Shown here: positions 12,401 through 19,949 of the stretch, one piece after another
How positions within the stretch are numbered: position 1 is the stretch's first letter
Layout: each line of letters opens with the position of its first letter
Assembly (NCBI GenBank): GCA_050013875.1
Contig: JBEKEK010000018.1
Location: 16,179-80,178, forward strand
Reading direction: 5' to 3'
DNA length: 64,000 nt
Source of the DNA: Trebonia sp050013875
Lineage (GTDB): Bacteria; Actinomycetota; Actinomycetes; Streptosporangiales; Streptosporangiaceae
Translations under genes and position numbers: made by a program
Notes under the pieces: generated by a model
The model's input: the letters and a program-made list of their open reading frames with translations, nothing else
Told to the model about the DNA's origin: nothing
Database searches by the model: none

Positions 12401-12956
12401 CCTGCAGTTTGAGCTTGCGGGTGGCGTCATCGGCGAGCTGCTGCTGCCTGACGTGAGTTGAGTAGCTGGGGTAGCGGCTGTTCTCTGACGAGTTCTGCAC
12501 TAGGGAGAGCTCAACCGCGAGCGGCGCGAGGGCGACGGTGACGTCGGCCACCGGCTCGGTCTCCTGCGGCGTGCCGAGCAGCGAATCGAGCGACTGCTCC
12601 CATGGCAGGGTGGACCGGCGGGCGGTGCCGCCGGCCGAGGCGGGCTGCAGCGTCTCGTCGGTCGCGGCCAGCACCAGGGCGGCGACGTGCACGCAGTTGG
12701 CGCCCGTCGCGCAGCTGCAGTAGCCCTGCTTGAACCGGAGCGGGAACCCATGGGATGCCCGGAACGATGCGGATACCGTCCTGATCTCGCCGCCGCTGTC
12801 CCTGACGGTGCCGGTGAGGAGCTGCTGCGACGCCTCCCAGGCCATCTGCACGACAGCGCCCCTGGTAACGGCCGCGGTGCCGTCGGCGAAGCCGTCGGCC
12901 CCCACCGACGCCTTAAAGGACGCGAGATCGACGTCTCGCAGCACCACCCGTTGCAT
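9429..12956 (-). CDS. SNF2-family DEAD/DEAH-like helicase with N-terminal SWIM zinc finger
   Basis: The 1175-residue protein has an N-terminal SWIM finger with ligands C80, C82, C88 and H90 (CSCATGANCVH), a long middle region, then the two RecA-like lobes of a SNF2 ATPase. Motif I is DDMGLGKT, motif II LDEAQ, motif III ITGTPMEN, motif V GFGLNLTEAD and motif VI DRTHRIGQT. SNF2 proteins translocate on double-stranded DNA using ATP; bacterial SWIM-SNF2 proteins are presumed to remodel protein-DNA or transcription complexes, and the SWIM finger to bind DNA or protein. Length matches the HepA-like actinobacterial group. It appears to be a single-gene unit, and its 5' end faces the universal stress gene across 146 bases. 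Confidence 0.92.
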   Translation of the reverse strand: MQRVVLRDVDLASFKASVGADGFADGTAAVTRGAVVQMAWEASQQLLTGTVRDSGGEIRTVSASFRASHGFPLRFKQGYCSCATGANCVHVAALVLAATDETLQPASAGGTARRSTLPWEQSLDSLLGTPQETEPVADVTVALAPLAVELSLVQNSSENSRYPSYSTHVRQQQLADDATRKLKLQARLVQPGRLGGWVAGNLSWTRLDYMLLRDEFPPAHVRLLHELFALHRASTTQQGYYSSFSYGGYGGDQKYLDLSACESRQLWPVIDQAYEVGLPFVYRGKQGTVPAPGTAELTLDVTSDETTLLIAPVIKTADGADAVPLRFIGGEGHGVVYTDRTLAGGLEGGRGELARFRLARLAHPVPAQLQHLALVDERLVVPESGQAAFLSKYYPRLRRMAAVTSSDGSFTAPEISEPALVVHAAYARNHQVDVRWEWAYQVGGTELRATLGALPDPFRDPAAEAQVLGGIGLPPGLPGVPERATGPGTAPWVPGDTPQGPWATGTLHAGAHRGPVHRGQTHSSAFTLSGLDTMVFTTEVLTLLSGRDDVRVEVTGRVPDYHEAGDSLEIEVSAGERDGDPDWFDLGIDITVEGRKVPFAELFVALANGQTHLLLPDGAYFSLDKPELAALAKLIDEARSLQDQPDGALRISRFQAGLWEELASLGEVSHQAAAWHRQVRGLLSVGEIDAVPVPAAIRAQLRPYQLSGFQWLAFLWTHGLGGILADDMGLGKTLQTLALIQHAKDVRAAAGAMGGGEQPACVNSRPFLIVTPTSVLANWTAEAERFAPDLKVVTVSDTFGRRSGSLAAVIEGADAVVTSYTLLRLDFETYGATEWSGLILDEAQYVKNHQSKAYQCARRVATPFKVAITGTPMENNLMELWSLLSITAPGLFPNPERFRDYYARPIEKGGNAELLGQLRRRIRPLIMRRTKEQVAADLPAKQEQVLEVELHPRHRKVYQTHLQRERQKVLGLLDDVNHNRFTILRSLTLLRQLSLHAALVDEEHSDVPSAKIDSLIEQIGDVVGGGHRALVFSQFTRFLRIARTRLEAAGVECCYLDGTTTNRPAVISSFKEGTAPVFLISLKAGGFGLNLTEADYCFLLDPWWNPATEAQAVDRTHRIGQTRNVMVYRLIASGTIEEKVMALKARKQELFSSVIDSDGAFSSALSADDIRALFA

Positions 12957-13102
12957 CCCATCCAGCCTAATCGGTTCCGGTTACTGCCGTGTGTATAACG
13001 GGGAGCCGATGTGCGCAGGTAGTTCGGCTCTTGGGGGTGCTCCGCGGCGGTTCCGGGCGGGCGCGGGCGGACATCGAAGGACCGGAAACTAGACTCCTGA
13101 GC

Positions 13103-13561
13103 GTGACCCCCGGGGAGTTTGAGCTAGGCACTGATGGTCCTTCCGTGATCCTGGTCGGTGTCGATGAGTCCGTCACCGCCTCGCGCGCTGCCTGGTATGC
13201 CGCGGGGCTGGCTCGCAGGCAGGGCGCGCGGGTGGTGGCCGTGTACGTCGAGACCTCCGGGTCGTACATCCTGACCGCCTCGGCCGGGGCCAGCGTGCTG
13301 GCAGCCGAGGCCGAGGCGCACGACGAGATCGCCAAGGAACTGTCCGCCCGCGCCAGCGCGGTAGCGGCCGAGCTCGGCATCCTGGTGACCTTCGTCACCG
13401 CGCACGGCGACGCGTTTCACGAGATTGAACGGGTCGCGCAGGAGACACGGGCCGATGCGATTGTCGTCGGTGCCTCACTGAAGGCCGGCCACCGGCTGCT
13501 CGGGTCGCTCGCGGTGCGCCTCGTCCGCGCGGGCAAGTGGCCGGTCACGGTGGTCCCGTGA
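13103..13561 (+). CDS. Universal stress protein (UspA family)
   Basis: From the GTG at 13103 the product is 152 residues, the usual single-domain length. It begins VTPGEFELG and has the Usp beta-1 strand VILVGVDESVTASRAAW; the C-terminal ATP-binding motif is seen as IVVGASLKAGHRLLGSLAVRLV (only in part the classical G-2x-G-9x-G-S/T pattern), ending PVTVVP. Usp proteins bind ATP and assist survival under stress. The stop overlaps the GTG of the phosphatase gene by four bases (GTGA), so the two are coupled. A farther GTG at 12989 is in frame but adds an arginine-rich segment outside the family. A sequence resembling a -10 box (TATAAC, 12995-13000) lies upstream. Confidence 0.85.
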   Translation: MTPGEFELGTDGPSVILVGVDESVTASRAAWYAAGLARRQGARVVAVYVETSGSYILTASAGASVLAAEAEAHDEIAKELSARASAVAAELGILVTFVTAHGDAFHEIERVAQETRADAIVVGASLKAGHRLLGSLAVRLVRAGKWPVTVVP

Positions 13562-14430
13562 CGGCCGGCCCGGTCACCGGCGGCCGTCGGCTGGTGCTGC
13601 TCAGGCACGCCAAATCAGACTGGCCGGACGTCGCCGACCATGACCGGCCGCTTGCCAAGCGCGGCCGGCGGGACGCCCCGGTGGCCGGCCGCTGGCTCGG
13701 CGAGTCTGGGTACGTGCCGGACGCGGTGATCTGCTCAACGGCCCAGCGGGCGCGGGAAACCTGGGAGCTGGCCTGGGACGGGCTGCTGGCCGCCGTGCCC
13801 GGCGCGTCCCCGGTGGTGCGGTACGAGGCCCGGGTGTACGAGGCATCCGTGCTCGGCCTGCTCATGCTGGTCCGCGAGTTTTCCCCGGAGTGGCGGACCG
13901 TGCTCATGGTGGGGCACAACCCCGGGATGGCCGAGCTCACCCACGGCCTTACCGACCCGCCCCCCGACCCGCCCGCGGCGTTCCCCACCGCCGCGATCGC
14001 TGTCCTTGCCCTGCCCGGCCCCTGGTCGGAAGCGGGCCCAGGCGAAGCGAAGCTGTTCGCCTTCGCCGTCCCGGCCGACATGCATTCGTTATTTACCGGC
14101 GTAATAGGTATCGGCTCGATTAGATCATCCGGATTGTGCCGCTATGTCGATATGATTTCTGTATTATTCGATCCGCCTGGGGTATTAGGGGGGGCGGTTT
14201 GGAAGAGCTACAGGATGGCGATCCGCGGCAAGTCGGCAAGTACATGTTGCTCGGTCGTCTGGGGTCCGGCGGGATGGGCCAGGTCTTCCTCGGCCGGTCG
14301 ATTGGCGGCCGCCAGGTCGCGGTCAAGGTCATCCGGTCGGATCTGGCCAGGGACCGGAACTTCCGGGCGCGGTTCGCGCGCGAAGTCGAAGCGGCGAGCC
14401 GGGTCAGCGGTGCCTTTACCGCGCCGGTGA
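13558..14430 (+). CDS. SixA-type histidine phosphatase with atypical C-terminal tail
   Basis: Residues about 10-170 form a histidine-phosphatase domain: RRLVLLRHAKSDW carries the RHxK/R catalytic motif and LMVGHNPGM the second catalytic histidine. SixA-like enzymes remove phosphate from phosphohistidine or small phospho-compounds. The domain's usual end (LFAFAVPAD) is reached near 14083, but no stop follows: the frame runs on for about 116 residues through an AT-rich stretch and 232 bases into the kinase gene in a different frame. In the neighbouring frame a TAA-TAG pair occurs at 14100-14106, so a small indel could have removed the natural stop. The tail is rich in Ser, Arg and Gly. The start overlaps the stress-protein stop. 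Confidence 0.75.
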   Translation: MTAGPVTGGRRLVLLRHAKSDWPDVADHDRPLAKRGRRDAPVAGRWLGESGYVPDAVICSTAQRARETWELAWDGLLAAVPGASPVVRYEARVYEASVLGLLMLVREFSPEWRTVLMVGHNPGMAELTHGLTDPPPDPPAAFPTAAIAVLALPGPWSEAGPGEAKLFAFAVPADMHSLFTGVIGIGSIRSSGLCRYVDMISVLFDPPGVLGGAVWKSYRMAIRGKSASTCCSVVWGPAGWARSSSAGRLAAARSRSRSSGRIWPGTGTSGRGSRAKSKRRAGSAVPLPRR

Positions 14431-16202
14431 TCGACGCCGACCCGGACGCGGTAATGCCCTGGCTGGTCACCAGCTATGTGCGGGGTCCGTCGCTGGCCGA
14501 CGCGGTCGAACAGCACGGTCCGCTGCCGCTGTCCTCGGTGCTCACCCTGGCGGCGGGTCTCGCTGAGGGCCTGGCCGCCGTGCATGAGGCGGGCGTTATT
14601 CACCGCGACCTGAAGCCGTCCAATGTGCTGCTCGCGGCGGACGGCCCCCGGCTGATCGACTTCGGCATCTCCCAGGCCGCGGATTTCTCTCAGGTAACGC
14701 TGGCCGGCACGGTCATCGGCACCCCCGGGTTCATGTCACCCGAGCAGGCGGTGGGCGACCCGGTCGGGCCGGCCAGCGACATATTCAGCCTCGGCGCGGT
14801 GCTGGCGTTCGCGGCCACCGGCGAGGGGCCCTTTGGAACCGGCTCGCCCTCGGTTCGCCAGCAGCGGGTGCTGTTCGCCGCGCCGCGCCTCGACAACCTG
14901 CCCGTTGCCCTCAGGCCCATCGTGGCGCGGTGCATGTCAGCCGAGCCGGCCGCCCGGCCCACCGCCAACCAGTTCCTGGCCGAGTTGGTCGCGGCCTATC
15001 CCTCGGCCGCTGACCAGACCGACTGGCTGCCCGTGGGCATCCTGCCCGGTGACGGGCCCGCGGCGGCGAGGACCCCGGCGACCCCGGCGACCCCGGCGAC
15101 CCCAGCGGCAGGGGAACCGCCCGCGCCCGCCCCGCCTGCCTCGACCGTGCGGGAGAAGCCAGCGCGGGCGCCAGTGCGCACGCCGGGCTGGGAGCCAACG
15201 CTGACGTCCACCCCGCACCAGGAAGATAGCGCGAGCCCGGTGACGGAACCGCCGGATCCGCGGCCCCGCCCGGCGTACGAACCGCCGGCCTGGCAGGAAC
15301 CCGCGCCGACCTGGCGAGGACAGGAGACCCCGCCCGTCTGGCCGGGTCCACCGCCGGTTCCGGCACCGCCTCCGGGGAATCGGCGGCGGCGCCGCTTGGT
15401 GATCGCGGCGGTCGCGGCGGTGGCCGTCGCCGGCGTGGTCATCGGCCTGGTAATCGCGCTGCCGCGGTCGGCCCCGCCCCTCCTGCGGCCGACCGGGCTG
15501 GTCACCAGTGCCCTGACGTCGCAGTCGGTGCAGATCGCATGGGCCGGTCCGGCCAGTGGTCCGCTGCCCGACCGGTACGAGGTCCAGCGCAACGGCCAGG
15601 ATCTGGCTTCGGTTCCAGGAAACAAGACGGATTACCGGGCGGCGGGGCTGGTCCCTGATACCGCTTACCGGTTCAGGGTCATCGCGATTCGCGGTGGTAA
15701 ACGTTCGTCGCCGTCGAGCGTGCTGATCGCCACGACGCCCACTCCGCCGCTATACGACGCGGTGCTGAACTCGTCCGGCCCGGCCAATCTCACCGAGACC
15801 GCTGGGAACTTCACGGAGACTTACGATTCACAGTTCTCCAAGCGTGATGTCGGGGACACCTGGCAAGAATCATGGTCTTTTGTGCCGGACTGCCCGTCGG
15901 GACCGTGCGCGGTGCAGGTCAGCGGCAGTGTCACCGGACCGCAGTTCAGCACTCAGCTAGCCAGGAACGGCTCGACGTACTCGGGCAGCGTCGCGATAGA
16001 CAACTGGTGGTACTGCGGCAGCAACATAAACAACCGTATGGATACGACCTTGAATATCCAGGTGACGGGCGTGCGGGCAAAGATGATTAACGGGGTATGG
16101 AGCGTCACCTCGTTTACCGGCACGCTGGTCTGGAACGTCCATTCCGATTCCGATGGGAATTGCCCGGAGGCCACCTACAAGATGCAGCTGGCCGGCACCT
16201 AG
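14199..16202 (+). CDS. PknB-type Ser/Thr kinase with transmembrane helix and FnIII ectodomain
   Basis: The 667-residue protein begins at a TTG preceded by an AGGGGGG ribosome site. The kinase domain (about 10-275) is complete: LGSGGMGQVFLG loop, K43 in VAVKV, catalytic HRDLKPSN at 135, DFG, and GTPGFMSPEQ. A Pro-rich juxtamembrane region follows, then one membrane helix near 395-418, an extracellular fibronectin type III domain (about 428-512, ending VLIATTPTPP) and a C-terminal domain of about 150 residues with a likely CPSGPC disulfide. No PASTA repeats are present, so the ligand is unlikely to be muropeptide. The last 246 bases are antisense to the Pat-like gene. The upstream 120 bases are AT-rich and probably hold its promoter. 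Confidence 0.9.
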   Translation: MEELQDGDPRQVGKYMLLGRLGSGGMGQVFLGRSIGGRQVAVKVIRSDLARDRNFRARFAREVEAASRVSGAFTAPVIDADPDAVMPWLVTSYVRGPSLADAVEQHGPLPLSSVLTLAAGLAEGLAAVHEAGVIHRDLKPSNVLLAADGPRLIDFGISQAADFSQVTLAGTVIGTPGFMSPEQAVGDPVGPASDIFSLGAVLAFAATGEGPFGTGSPSVRQQRVLFAAPRLDNLPVALRPIVARCMSAEPAARPTANQFLAELVAAYPSAADQTDWLPVGILPGDGPAAARTPATPATPATPAAGEPPAPAPPASTVREKPARAPVRTPGWEPTLTSTPHQEDSASPVTEPPDPRPRPAYEPPAWQEPAPTWRGQETPPVWPGPPPVPAPPPGNRRRRRLVIAAVAAVAVAGVVIGLVIALPRSAPPLLRPTGLVTSALTSQSVQIAWAGPASGPLPDRYEVQRNGQDLASVPGNKTDYRAAGLVPDTAYRFRVIAIRGGKRSSPSSVLIATTPTPPLYDAVLNSSGPANLTETAGNFTETYDSQFSKRDVGDTWQESWSFVPDCPSGPCAVQVSGSVTGPQFSTQLARNGSTYSGSVAIDNWWYCGSNINNRMDTTLNIQVTGVRAKMINGVWSVTSFTGTLVWNVHSDSDGNCPEATYKMQLAGT

Positions 16203-18734
16203 CCGACGGCTGGCGATCCGGTTCCGGCCTGCGGCCGCCGCCAGCTGTAACCGCAGTTTCCGCAGGAAGGGGTCCTCGGGAACCTGCGGCGCGACCCGGA
16301 TGCGGGCATCGACGGCGACCGCGCCATCCGGGCCGGCGATGACCGGGTCGAGGTCGAGTTCGGTGATCTCCGGCAGGTCTTCGGTCAGCCGGGACACCCG
16401 CAGCAGCGCGTCGCGCAGGGCCGCGCCGGCCGGGGATGGTTCCGCGCCGGGTGCACCCAGGTAGTTGCTTAGGAGCGGCGCGGAACGGATCGAATGGATC
16501 ATCATATCGGCGTCGGCGCTGGTCAGCGGCGCGAGCCGGGCAGAGTGGTCGGCCAGCGCCTCGGTCCCGTCCCCGCTGAGCCCGAACACCACCAGCGGGC
16601 CGAACATCTTGTCATCCTTGACGCTGATGATCACCTCGCCGCCGCTGCTGATCATCGGCACGGACGCCACCGAGATCCCGTACAGCCCAAGCAGCGTGGT
16701 GACGTCGCCCTTCGGCAGCCAGCCACCGTCCGGTTCGGTCACGAGGAACGCGCGCACGAGCTCGCGGCCGCGCTCGGCATCCACGTCGGCGAAGGCGGGC
16801 AGCACGGCATGCGGGGCGGCGCGCCACTCCGCGTACCGTGCGGCGCGGGCGAGCGCACTGGCCGCTGCCTCCGGGTAGGCGTAGACGGGGACCCTCCCGT
16901 CCTTGGCGTCGATCAGCCGCACCGCCTCCGGCTGGTCAAGGACGACCGCGGCCAGCGGCACGCCGACCGCGGCCTCGGCGATCGCGGTCACCAGATCCCC
17001 GGTCGCGCCGGTCCGCAGCACCAGCGCGATGATCGCGTGCACGTCTTCGTCGGCGGCCAGCGCCTCAAGCACCTGCCGGAAATCATCGGCCGAGACGGTG
17101 GCGGCGGTGTCCACCGGCCCGCTCACGGAGCCGCCGTCGGGGATAAGGGCACGTAGCCGCTCGCTGGTCTCCCCGCGCGGATGGTGCACGCTGAGCCCGA
17201 GGTCGGTGCAGGCGTCGGCGGCGAGCACGCCCGCGCCGCCGACGTTGGACACCACCGCCACCGTGCGCCCGACCGGCGGCGGCTGGGTGGCGAGCAGCGC
17301 GGTCGCCTCCATGAGCTCGCCGAAGCTCGCGGTGGCGATGATCCCCGCCTGCTCGAACAGCGCCTCCCTGGTGACCAGGGGGGTGGTGGCCGACGAGGTG
17401 TGCGAGGCGGCGGCGCGCTGGCCGGCCTCGGTGCGTCCGGCATGCACGGTCAGTACCGGTATTCGGCCGCCGACGCGGCGCGCGGTCCGCGCGAACTTAC
17501 GCGGGTTGCCGAACGACTCGATATAGAGCACGGCCACCCGCGTCTGCCCGTCCCGTTCCCACCACATGAGCATGTCGTTGCTTGACACGTCGAGCTTGTT
17601 GCCGACCGACGCGAACGAGGAGATCCCGATCCCGAGCCGGCTGAGGTGGTGCACCATGGCGAAGCCGAGGCCGCCGGACTGCATGACCAGGCCCGCTGTC
17701 CCCGCCATCGGGTTGGCGGCGGCGAACGTGGCGTTGAGCCCGATCGAAGGCACCGCGATCCCGAAGCAGTTCGGGCCGATCAGCCGCATCCCGTAGCGGC
17801 GGCAGACGGCGAGCAGGGCAGCGCTTGACGGCTCGTCGACGGCCACCGCGAAGACCACCAGGCCGCGCACGCCGAGGCGGCCGCACGCCTCGGCCGTGTC
17901 CACCACCTCGGCCGGCGGCACCGCGAGGAGCGCCAGGTCGGGCGCTTCGGGCAGGCTGGCGACATCGGGGAAGCAGGCGACCCCGCTGATCTCGCGCGCG
18001 TTCGGGTTGACCGCGTACAGCCGGCCCGCGTACCCGGCCGACTTGATGTTCTCAAGGACGGCGCGGCCGACGGTGCCCTGGCGCCTGCTCGCCCCGACCA
18101 CCACAACCGAGGCGGGCTGGAACACCGACTGGAGGCTGGCCACGTTGGCCGACCGCTCGCGTACCGCCACCGTGTCGAGGTAAGCGTCGAGCTGCAGGCC
18201 GGCTTCGTCCGGCGGCAGCGGCATGGTGAGACTGACCACGCCGTCTTCGCGCTTGGGGGTGACGGGGAGGCCGGCGTCGGAAAAGACGCGCAGCATGCCG
18301 ATGTTCTCCGAGAGCGTCTCGGCGACGAACGTCTCGACCTGCCGGGTGCGGGCCAGCGAGACGAGGTGCTCGAGCAGCAAGGTCGCGATGCCACGCTGGT
18401 GCATCGTGTCCGCGACCGCGAACGCGATTTCCGCCGTTTTGCCGCCGCTGTCCCGCAGTGCCTCATAGCTGGCCACGCCGGCGACCTCACCGCCGTACAC
18501 GGCGAGCAAGGCGGCGTGGTTGGGACCGGCTTCCCTGGTGACCCGCCGCGCCTCCTGCTCGGCCGCGGTTCTGCTCAGGCTGAAGAAACGCAGGTAGGCG
18601 TTGTTGGGTGACATCTCCTCGTGCATCGCCTTGACGGCGCCGAAGTCCGCGGGGGAAGCCGGCCTGATCTGGACGGTCCGCCCGTCGGACAGCAGGGCGT
18701 ACACCCCGGCGGGGCTCATGAACGGCTCGCTCAT
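15957..18734 (-). CDS. Pat-type protein: GNAT acetyltransferase fused to NDP-forming acyl-CoA synthetase modules
   Basis: The 925-residue protein starts MSEPFMSPAGVYALL. An N-terminal GNAT domain (about 20-170, with the acetyl-CoA loop around HQRGIATLLLEHL) is followed by a CoA-binding Rossmann domain (about 200-300), a succinyl-CoA-synthetase-like flavodoxin domain and an ATP-grasp domain that ends near residue 830. Bacterial Pat enzymes of this build acetylate lysines, classically the catalytic lysine of acetyl-CoA synthetase; acs lies 1.2 kb upstream on the same strand. The usual family end is reached around DPFLRKLR; some 98 further codons run antisense through the kinase C-terminus to the stop at 15957, suggesting a lost stop or a real extension. 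Domain order here is GNAT first. Confidence 0.87.
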   Translation of the reverse strand: MSEPFMSPAGVYALLSDGRTVQIRPASPADFGAVKAMHEEMSPNNAYLRFFSLSRTAAEQEARRVTREAGPNHAALLAVYGGEVAGVASYEALRDSGGKTAEIAFAVADTMHQRGIATLLLEHLVSLARTRQVETFVAETLSENIGMLRVFSDAGLPVTPKREDGVVSLTMPLPPDEAGLQLDAYLDTVAVRERSANVASLQSVFQPASVVVVGASRRQGTVGRAVLENIKSAGYAGRLYAVNPNAREISGVACFPDVASLPEAPDLALLAVPPAEVVDTAEACGRLGVRGLVVFAVAVDEPSSAALLAVCRRYGMRLIGPNCFGIAVPSIGLNATFAAANPMAGTAGLVMQSGGLGFAMVHHLSRLGIGISSFASVGNKLDVSSNDMLMWWERDGQTRVAVLYIESFGNPRKFARTARRVGGRIPVLTVHAGRTEAGQRAAASHTSSATTPLVTREALFEQAGIIATASFGELMEATALLATQPPPVGRTVAVVSNVGGAGVLAADACTDLGLSVHHPRGETSERLRALIPDGGSVSGPVDTAATVSADDFRQVLEALAADEDVHAIIALVLRTGATGDLVTAIAEAAVGVPLAAVVLDQPEAVRLIDAKDGRVPVYAYPEAAASALARAARYAEWRAAPHAVLPAFADVDAERGRELVRAFLVTEPDGGWLPKGDVTTLLGLYGISVASVPMISSGGEVIISVKDDKMFGPLVVFGLSGDGTEALADHSARLAPLTSADADMMIHSIRSAPLLSNYLGAPGAEPSPAGAALRDALLRVSRLTEDLPEITELDLDPVIAGPDGAVAVDARIRVAPQVPEDPFLRKLRLQLAAAAGRNRIASRRLGAGQLHLVGGLRAIPIGIGMDVPDQRAGKRGDAPYPVNHLCPHARHLDIQGRIHTVVYVAAAVPPVVYRDAARVRRAVPG

Positions 18735-18895
18735 CCGACTCGCCGCCCTTCATGGCGTTTCGCTGGTAAGCCTAGTCCACCGTATGCCTGAGCGGTGGCA
18801 ACGCCGAGCCGGGGAGTGCCGCGAGCCAGCCGACGGCGGGCAGCCTAGGGACGGCGGGCCCGGGGAAGCCAGGCACAGGCGGGCTTAGGGATGAC

Positions 18896-19327
18896 TTACG
18901 CCCGGGTGGGGTCGAAGTCCAGGACCTGGGTTAGCCGGATGTTGTTGCCTGAGGGGTCGCGGAACGAGGTGTCGATGCCGTAGGCCTGCGGGGTTGGCGG
19001 GTCGTTGAAGACGATGCCGCGGGCCGACAGATCGTCGTAGCTCGCCTGGCAGTCGTCGGTCTCCAGGAACAGCGTGCCGCCGGCGCCCTTGGCGACCAGG
19101 TCCGCCAGGGCCGCGCTGGCATCGGCGGCGAGCATGGGCGGGCCGGGCACGGGCATAAGGACGAGGCCGACGCCGTCTTGGCCCTGCGGTCCCACGACCA
19201 GCCAGCGGAAGTTCCACGCCTCCATCGTGACGTCGGCCCGGACCTCCCAGCCCAGGGTCTTGGTGTAGAAGCTGAGCGCTTCCTCTTGGTCGTGCACCCA
19301 GAACTGGGTGTTCGCGATTCTCATCAT
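18896..19327 (-). CDS. VOC-family (glyoxalase/bleomycin-resistance fold) protein
   Basis: This 143-residue protein starts at the first of two ATG codons behind an AGGAGG site. It has two beta-alpha-beta-beta-beta modules: NTQFWVHDQEEALSFYTKTL at the start and the C-terminal DPSGNNIRL with a nearby IDTSFRDP. VOC proteins are metal-dependent lyases, isomerases or dioxygenases, or bind drugs; the substrate cannot be told from sequence. It follows the AraC-type regulator gene after 34 bases, a pairing often seen in actinobacteria, so the regulator probably controls it. Confidence 0.85.
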   Translation of the reverse strand: MMRIANTQFWVHDQEEALSFYTKTLGWEVRADVTMEAWNFRWLVVGPQGQDGVGLVLMPVPGPPMLAADASAALADLVAKGAGGTLFLETDDCQASYDDLSARGIVFNDPPTPQAYGIDTSFRDPSGNNIRLTQVLDFDPTRA

Positions 19328-19361
19328 CGGGCCTCCTTGTGGCTAAGCCATACGGATGAGC

Positions 19362-19796
19362 CTACGGAGCGTCCCTGCGGCCGTCTTCTCGAAACGTGCG
19401 GTTTTTGGGCTGGCCGTAACTCTGCGCGACGCAGAGCGGGATGCGCGCGAACCGGCCGGCGGGCGGCCAGCAGGCCCGGTAGGCGGTGGGGGTTGTCCCG
19501 AACACCCGCCGGAAGCTGGTCGTGAACGACCCGACGCTTTCCCAGCCGACAGCGAAGCAGACCCTGGCCACTGACCAGTCCGTGGTCCGCAGGAGTGCTG
19601 CCGCCCGCTCCAGCCTGCGGGTCAGCAGGTACTGGTGGGGCGCCTGGCCGAACGCGCGGGCGAACGCGCGGCTGAAGTGGGCCTTCGACAGGCCGGCGGC
19701 GCGCGCCAGGTCGGCCACCGAGAGGGACTCGAAGTAGCGGGCATCCGCCAGATCCCTGGCCCGCAGGAGGTGCCGGGCCGTCGGTGCACTTGCCAT
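19362..19796 (-). CDS. AraC-family transcriptional regulator
   Basis: The 144-residue product is essentially the DNA-binding domain alone. Two helix-turn-helix motifs are visible: SVADLARAAGLSKAHFSRAF and SVARVCFAVGWESVGSFTTS, followed by FRRVFGTTPTAYR, the C-terminal AraC signature. No sugar-sensing cupin domain precedes it, so effector sensing is absent or provided by a partner. A Cys- and Arg-containing tail of about 35 residues follows. It is the first gene of the AraC-VOC pair and likely regulates both. Confidence 0.88.
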   Translation of the reverse strand: MASAPTARHLLRARDLADARYFESLSVADLARAAGLSKAHFSRAFARAFGQAPHQYLLTRRLERAAALLRTTDWSVARVCFAVGWESVGSFTTSFRRVFGTTPTAYRACWPPAGRFARIPLCVAQSYGQPKNRTFREDGRRDAP

Positions 19797-19891
19797 ACAG
19801 GAGACGTTACGCTCGCCCGTTCCCGCCCAGACGGCGGAGATCCGCTTCGAATAGACGAATGGCGGGATGGGAGCGTGCGGGGCGGAAACAG

Positions 19892-19932
19892 ATCAGTGGC
19901 GGGCCACCTGAGCGTGGTGACCCGCCACTGAT
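19892..19932 (-). terminator. Hairpin terminator of the acetyl-CoA synthetase gene
   Basis: Perfect 12-bp arms (ATCAGTGGCGGG at 19892-19903, CCCGCCACTGAT at 19921-19932) are extended inward by a partly paired CCACC/GGTG segment. The hairpin starts 18 bases after the acs stop and isolates acs from the AraC gene. Confidence 0.8.
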
Positions 19933-19949
19933 TGCCTTGCTACTTCCTG

